The notes beneath the pieces were generated by a model that made no database searches, had not been told where the DNA came from, and saw nothing but the letters and a program-made list of their open reading frames with translations. Positions 19,335 through 20,816 of a stretch of 20,816 nt of DNA are shown here, in pieces (position 1 is the stretch's first letter; each line of letters opens with the position of its first letter). The stretch lies in the NCBI GenBank assembly GCA_964571335.1, contig CAZNAM010000009.1:1-20816 (forward strand), given 5' to 3'. The stretch comes from JAFCDQ01 sp964571335 (GTDB taxonomy: Archaea > Nanobdellota > Nanobdellia > Woesearchaeales > ARS49). A program made the translations under genes and the position numbers.

Positions 19335-20816
19335 TTACTCTTTACGTAATATTCTCCTTATAAATATTTCTAATAAATAAAGCAAAACAGCGACTCCTGC
19401 GAAAGGCCAAATTAAAGGCTCTCTTGTCATAATAATCCTTTTTGCTTTTGTTTTAGCATTACTAACAATTTCATTAATATCATTAATAGAATAAATCCTT
19501 CCTCCTGTACTGCTGACAATAAGACTTAATTGATCACTGATTCCTGTAGTTTCATATTCTAAAGGATAATTAACTGCAAAAGCAGCTCCTGCAGTTTCCT
19601 GAAAACCAATATTTTGAGCAATAATACTTCCTGAATAAATATCTTCAGAAGTTTTGAAAAAACTAACCCCTTCTGCTTTAGGAGGAGTATCAGATTTAAC
19701 ATTAATTTCAGTAGGTTCATTTAACCTTGTATCTTTTGCTTCAATAAAAGCCCTGCTTTTTCTTTCAGGATCACCAATAGCCCAATTCATCATTCTTGTT
19801 ATTATTTTAGAATTTTGTTTGCTCAATAAAGGACCTGCCCATTTACTTCCATCATCAACAGCCAAAGAAACAACTCTGCCCAAGCCCAATCTCCAAATAG
19901 CAAGAACAGGATCTCCTGAAGAAGTTGTAGCAAGAAGACGAGCAGTTGTTTTAGGAGCAACACTATTGAATCCTGTTAAAAGAGCACTAGGATTTAATCC
20001 TTCTGTTATGAAATGATTACTATCTAAAATAGTAAAACCCATTTTTCCATTAGGATCTTCCTGATCATCAGGATCACCAAACAATAATCTTAATCTGCTT
20101 TCTTCATCTGCCTTAAAATAAATACCATTAGTAGTTTCAGCAAGTTTTCTCATTAAAGGCTCATTGGTTGAGGCACCAACTCCTACTGTATAAATTTTAA
20201 TACCATTTTTAGCAGCATAACGAGCAGCTTCAACACTGGCAGACTCTGCCTGAGTTTTTCCATCACTAATTAAAATTATGTTTTTACTTCCAGACAATCC
20301 ACCAATAACCTGAATAGCTTTCATAACACCTGCACTGATAAGAGTTCCACCACCATCTTTTAATCTTGAAATAGTATCATCAATATTTGGTTTTTCAAAA
20401 ACATAACCAGGCTCTGAAATCATCTTAGCCTCACTATTAAATACAATAACTGCTAATCTTGTGTTTAAAGACAAATCTTTCAAAGCATTAATTGCCAATG
20501 CTTTCTCAACATCAACTGCCTTGCCTGAACCATAAGAACTTCCAGTACTTCCAGAAATATCAATAACCAAAGCAACATTAACATCACCTTCTTTTTTAGC
20601 AGGAGTTCCGACAAAAAAAGGAAGTAAAGTTTCAAATTCACTATTTCTATAATTTCCTTCTTCAAAACTATTCTCTCCTCCAACAACAACAAGACCATTT
20701 CCATCAGAAACAAATTTATTCAAGGAATCAGTAACTGAATTCATACGATCAGAAGAAATATCATTAACAACAACAGCATAATAATCATCAAAAGAAGAAG
20801 GTGCAGAATTTCTACT
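19335..20816 (-). CDS. VWA-domain membrane protein with split amidotransferase-like domain (5' end beyond the window)
   Basis: The frame is open through the right edge, so the protein is cut at its N-terminus. An internal ATG at 20744 is not the start: the 24 codons before it (including DDYYAVVVNDISSD) continue the same fold. Visible residues 10-66 match the class I amidotransferase-like segment seen in large VWA proteins (FVSDGNGLVVVGGENSF, LLPFF). Residues 80-250 are a VWA domain with a full MIDAS: D86, S88 and S90 in DISGS, T158 and D185. Residues about 255-350 resume the amidotransferase-like fold (NHFITEGL, WRLGLGRVVSLAVDDGSKWAG). A Thr/Pro-rich beta region follows, then one membrane helix (about 468-486, IWPFAGVAVLLYLLEIF) and a basic cytoplasmic end. 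The bulk is probably outside the cell. Confidence 0.92.
   Translation of the reverse strand, partial: SRNSAPSSFDDYYAVVVNDISSDRMNSVTDSLNKFVSDGNGLVVVGGENSFEEGNYRNSEFETLLPFFVGTPAKKEGDVNVALVIDISGSTGSSYGSGKAVDVEKALAINALKDLSLNTRLAVIVFNSEAKMISEPGYVFEKPNIDDTISRLKDGGGTLISAGVMKAIQVIGGLSGSKNIILISDGKTQAESASVEAARYAAKNGIKIYTVGVGASTNEPLMRKLAETTNGIYFKADEESRLRLLFGDPDDQEDPNGKMGFTILDSNHFITEGLNPSALLTGFNSVAPKTTARLLATTSSGDPVLAIWRLGLGRVVSLAVDDGSKWAGPLLSKQNSKIITRMMNWAIGDPERKSRAFIEAKDTRLNEPTEINVKSDTPPKAEGVSFFKTSEDIYSGSIIAQNIGFQETAGAAFAVNYPLEYETTGISDQLSLIVSSTGGRIYSINDINEIVSNAKTKAKRIIMTREPLIWPFAGVAVLLYLLEIFIRRILRKE

Noticed and set aside
19654..20016. 120-residue plus-strand open frame inside the VWA gene
   Set aside because: It is fully antisense to a clear VWA/amidotransferase-like coding region and has no start signals.
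1..20816. Search for CRISPR array, insertion sequence, prophage or integrase
   Set aside because: No regularly spaced direct repeats, transposase, integrase or phage structural motifs were seen on either strand. The tRNA gene has no integrase or duplicated 3' end nearby.

Overview
The window is a gene-dense, strongly A+T-rich piece of an archaeal chromosome. The archaeal/eukaryal information-processing genes show this: translation initiation factor aIF2 gamma, ribosomal protein S17e, Alba, an archaeal/eukaryal-type (CDKAL1-like) tRNA methylthiotransferase and arginyl-tRNA synthetase. So do TATA boxes about 26-29 bp upstream of many start codons. Low GC, many short orphan proteins and a sparse metabolic content suggest a DPANN lineage such as Woesearchaeota or Pacearchaeota. 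That placement is inference. I see no insertion sequence, prophage, CRISPR array or rRNA.

Layout. 1-396: C-terminal end of a probably exported protein cut by the window edge. 420-1061: orphan protein on the minus strand. 1148-1695: RelB/RelE-type toxin-antitoxin pair behind a perfect 21-bp palindrome. 1703-2953: aIF2 gamma. 2987-4346: three tandem, divergent paralogues of an unrecognised family. 4388-6135: small membrane protein, tRNA methylthiotransferase and a tiny zinc-ribbon gene, all minus. 6252-6866: HPF-like small protein facing a membrane protein. 6948-9347: an envelope block (TPM-domain protein, Cys-rich lipoprotein, LemA) with a SET-domain methyltransferase on the opposite strand. 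9419-13734: orphan, argS, small orphan, arginase/agmatinase family enzyme, S17e-Alba operon and tRNA-Arg(UCG). 13814-16038: M3 oligoendopeptidase and an orphan. 16017-20816: a minus-strand cluster, read in transcription order as VWA protein (cut by the right edge), membrane-anchored coiled coil, three-TM membrane protein, MoxR AAA+ ATPase and DUF58 protein.

How the genes fit together. Most genes are housekeeping translation functions. The right-hand cluster is a MoxR/DUF58/VWA system. In it a cytoplasmic AAA+ ATPase probably remodels targets through VWA-type partners, one of them membrane-anchored. It is extended by two membrane proteins I cannot name, one of them a coiled coil whose cysteines recur in heptad register. 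This cluster, the tandem paralogue trio and the palindrome-controlled toxin-antitoxin pair are the best candidates for undescribed biology.

Promoter logic is unusually legible. First genes of transcription units have a TATA-like box centred about 26-29 bp before the start codon, implying leaderless mRNAs. Genes inside operons, and a few single genes with leaders, have visible Shine-Dalgarno sequences. I used this rule to choose several starts, and it gave internal support to a 40-codon zinc-ribbon gene at 6001-6123.
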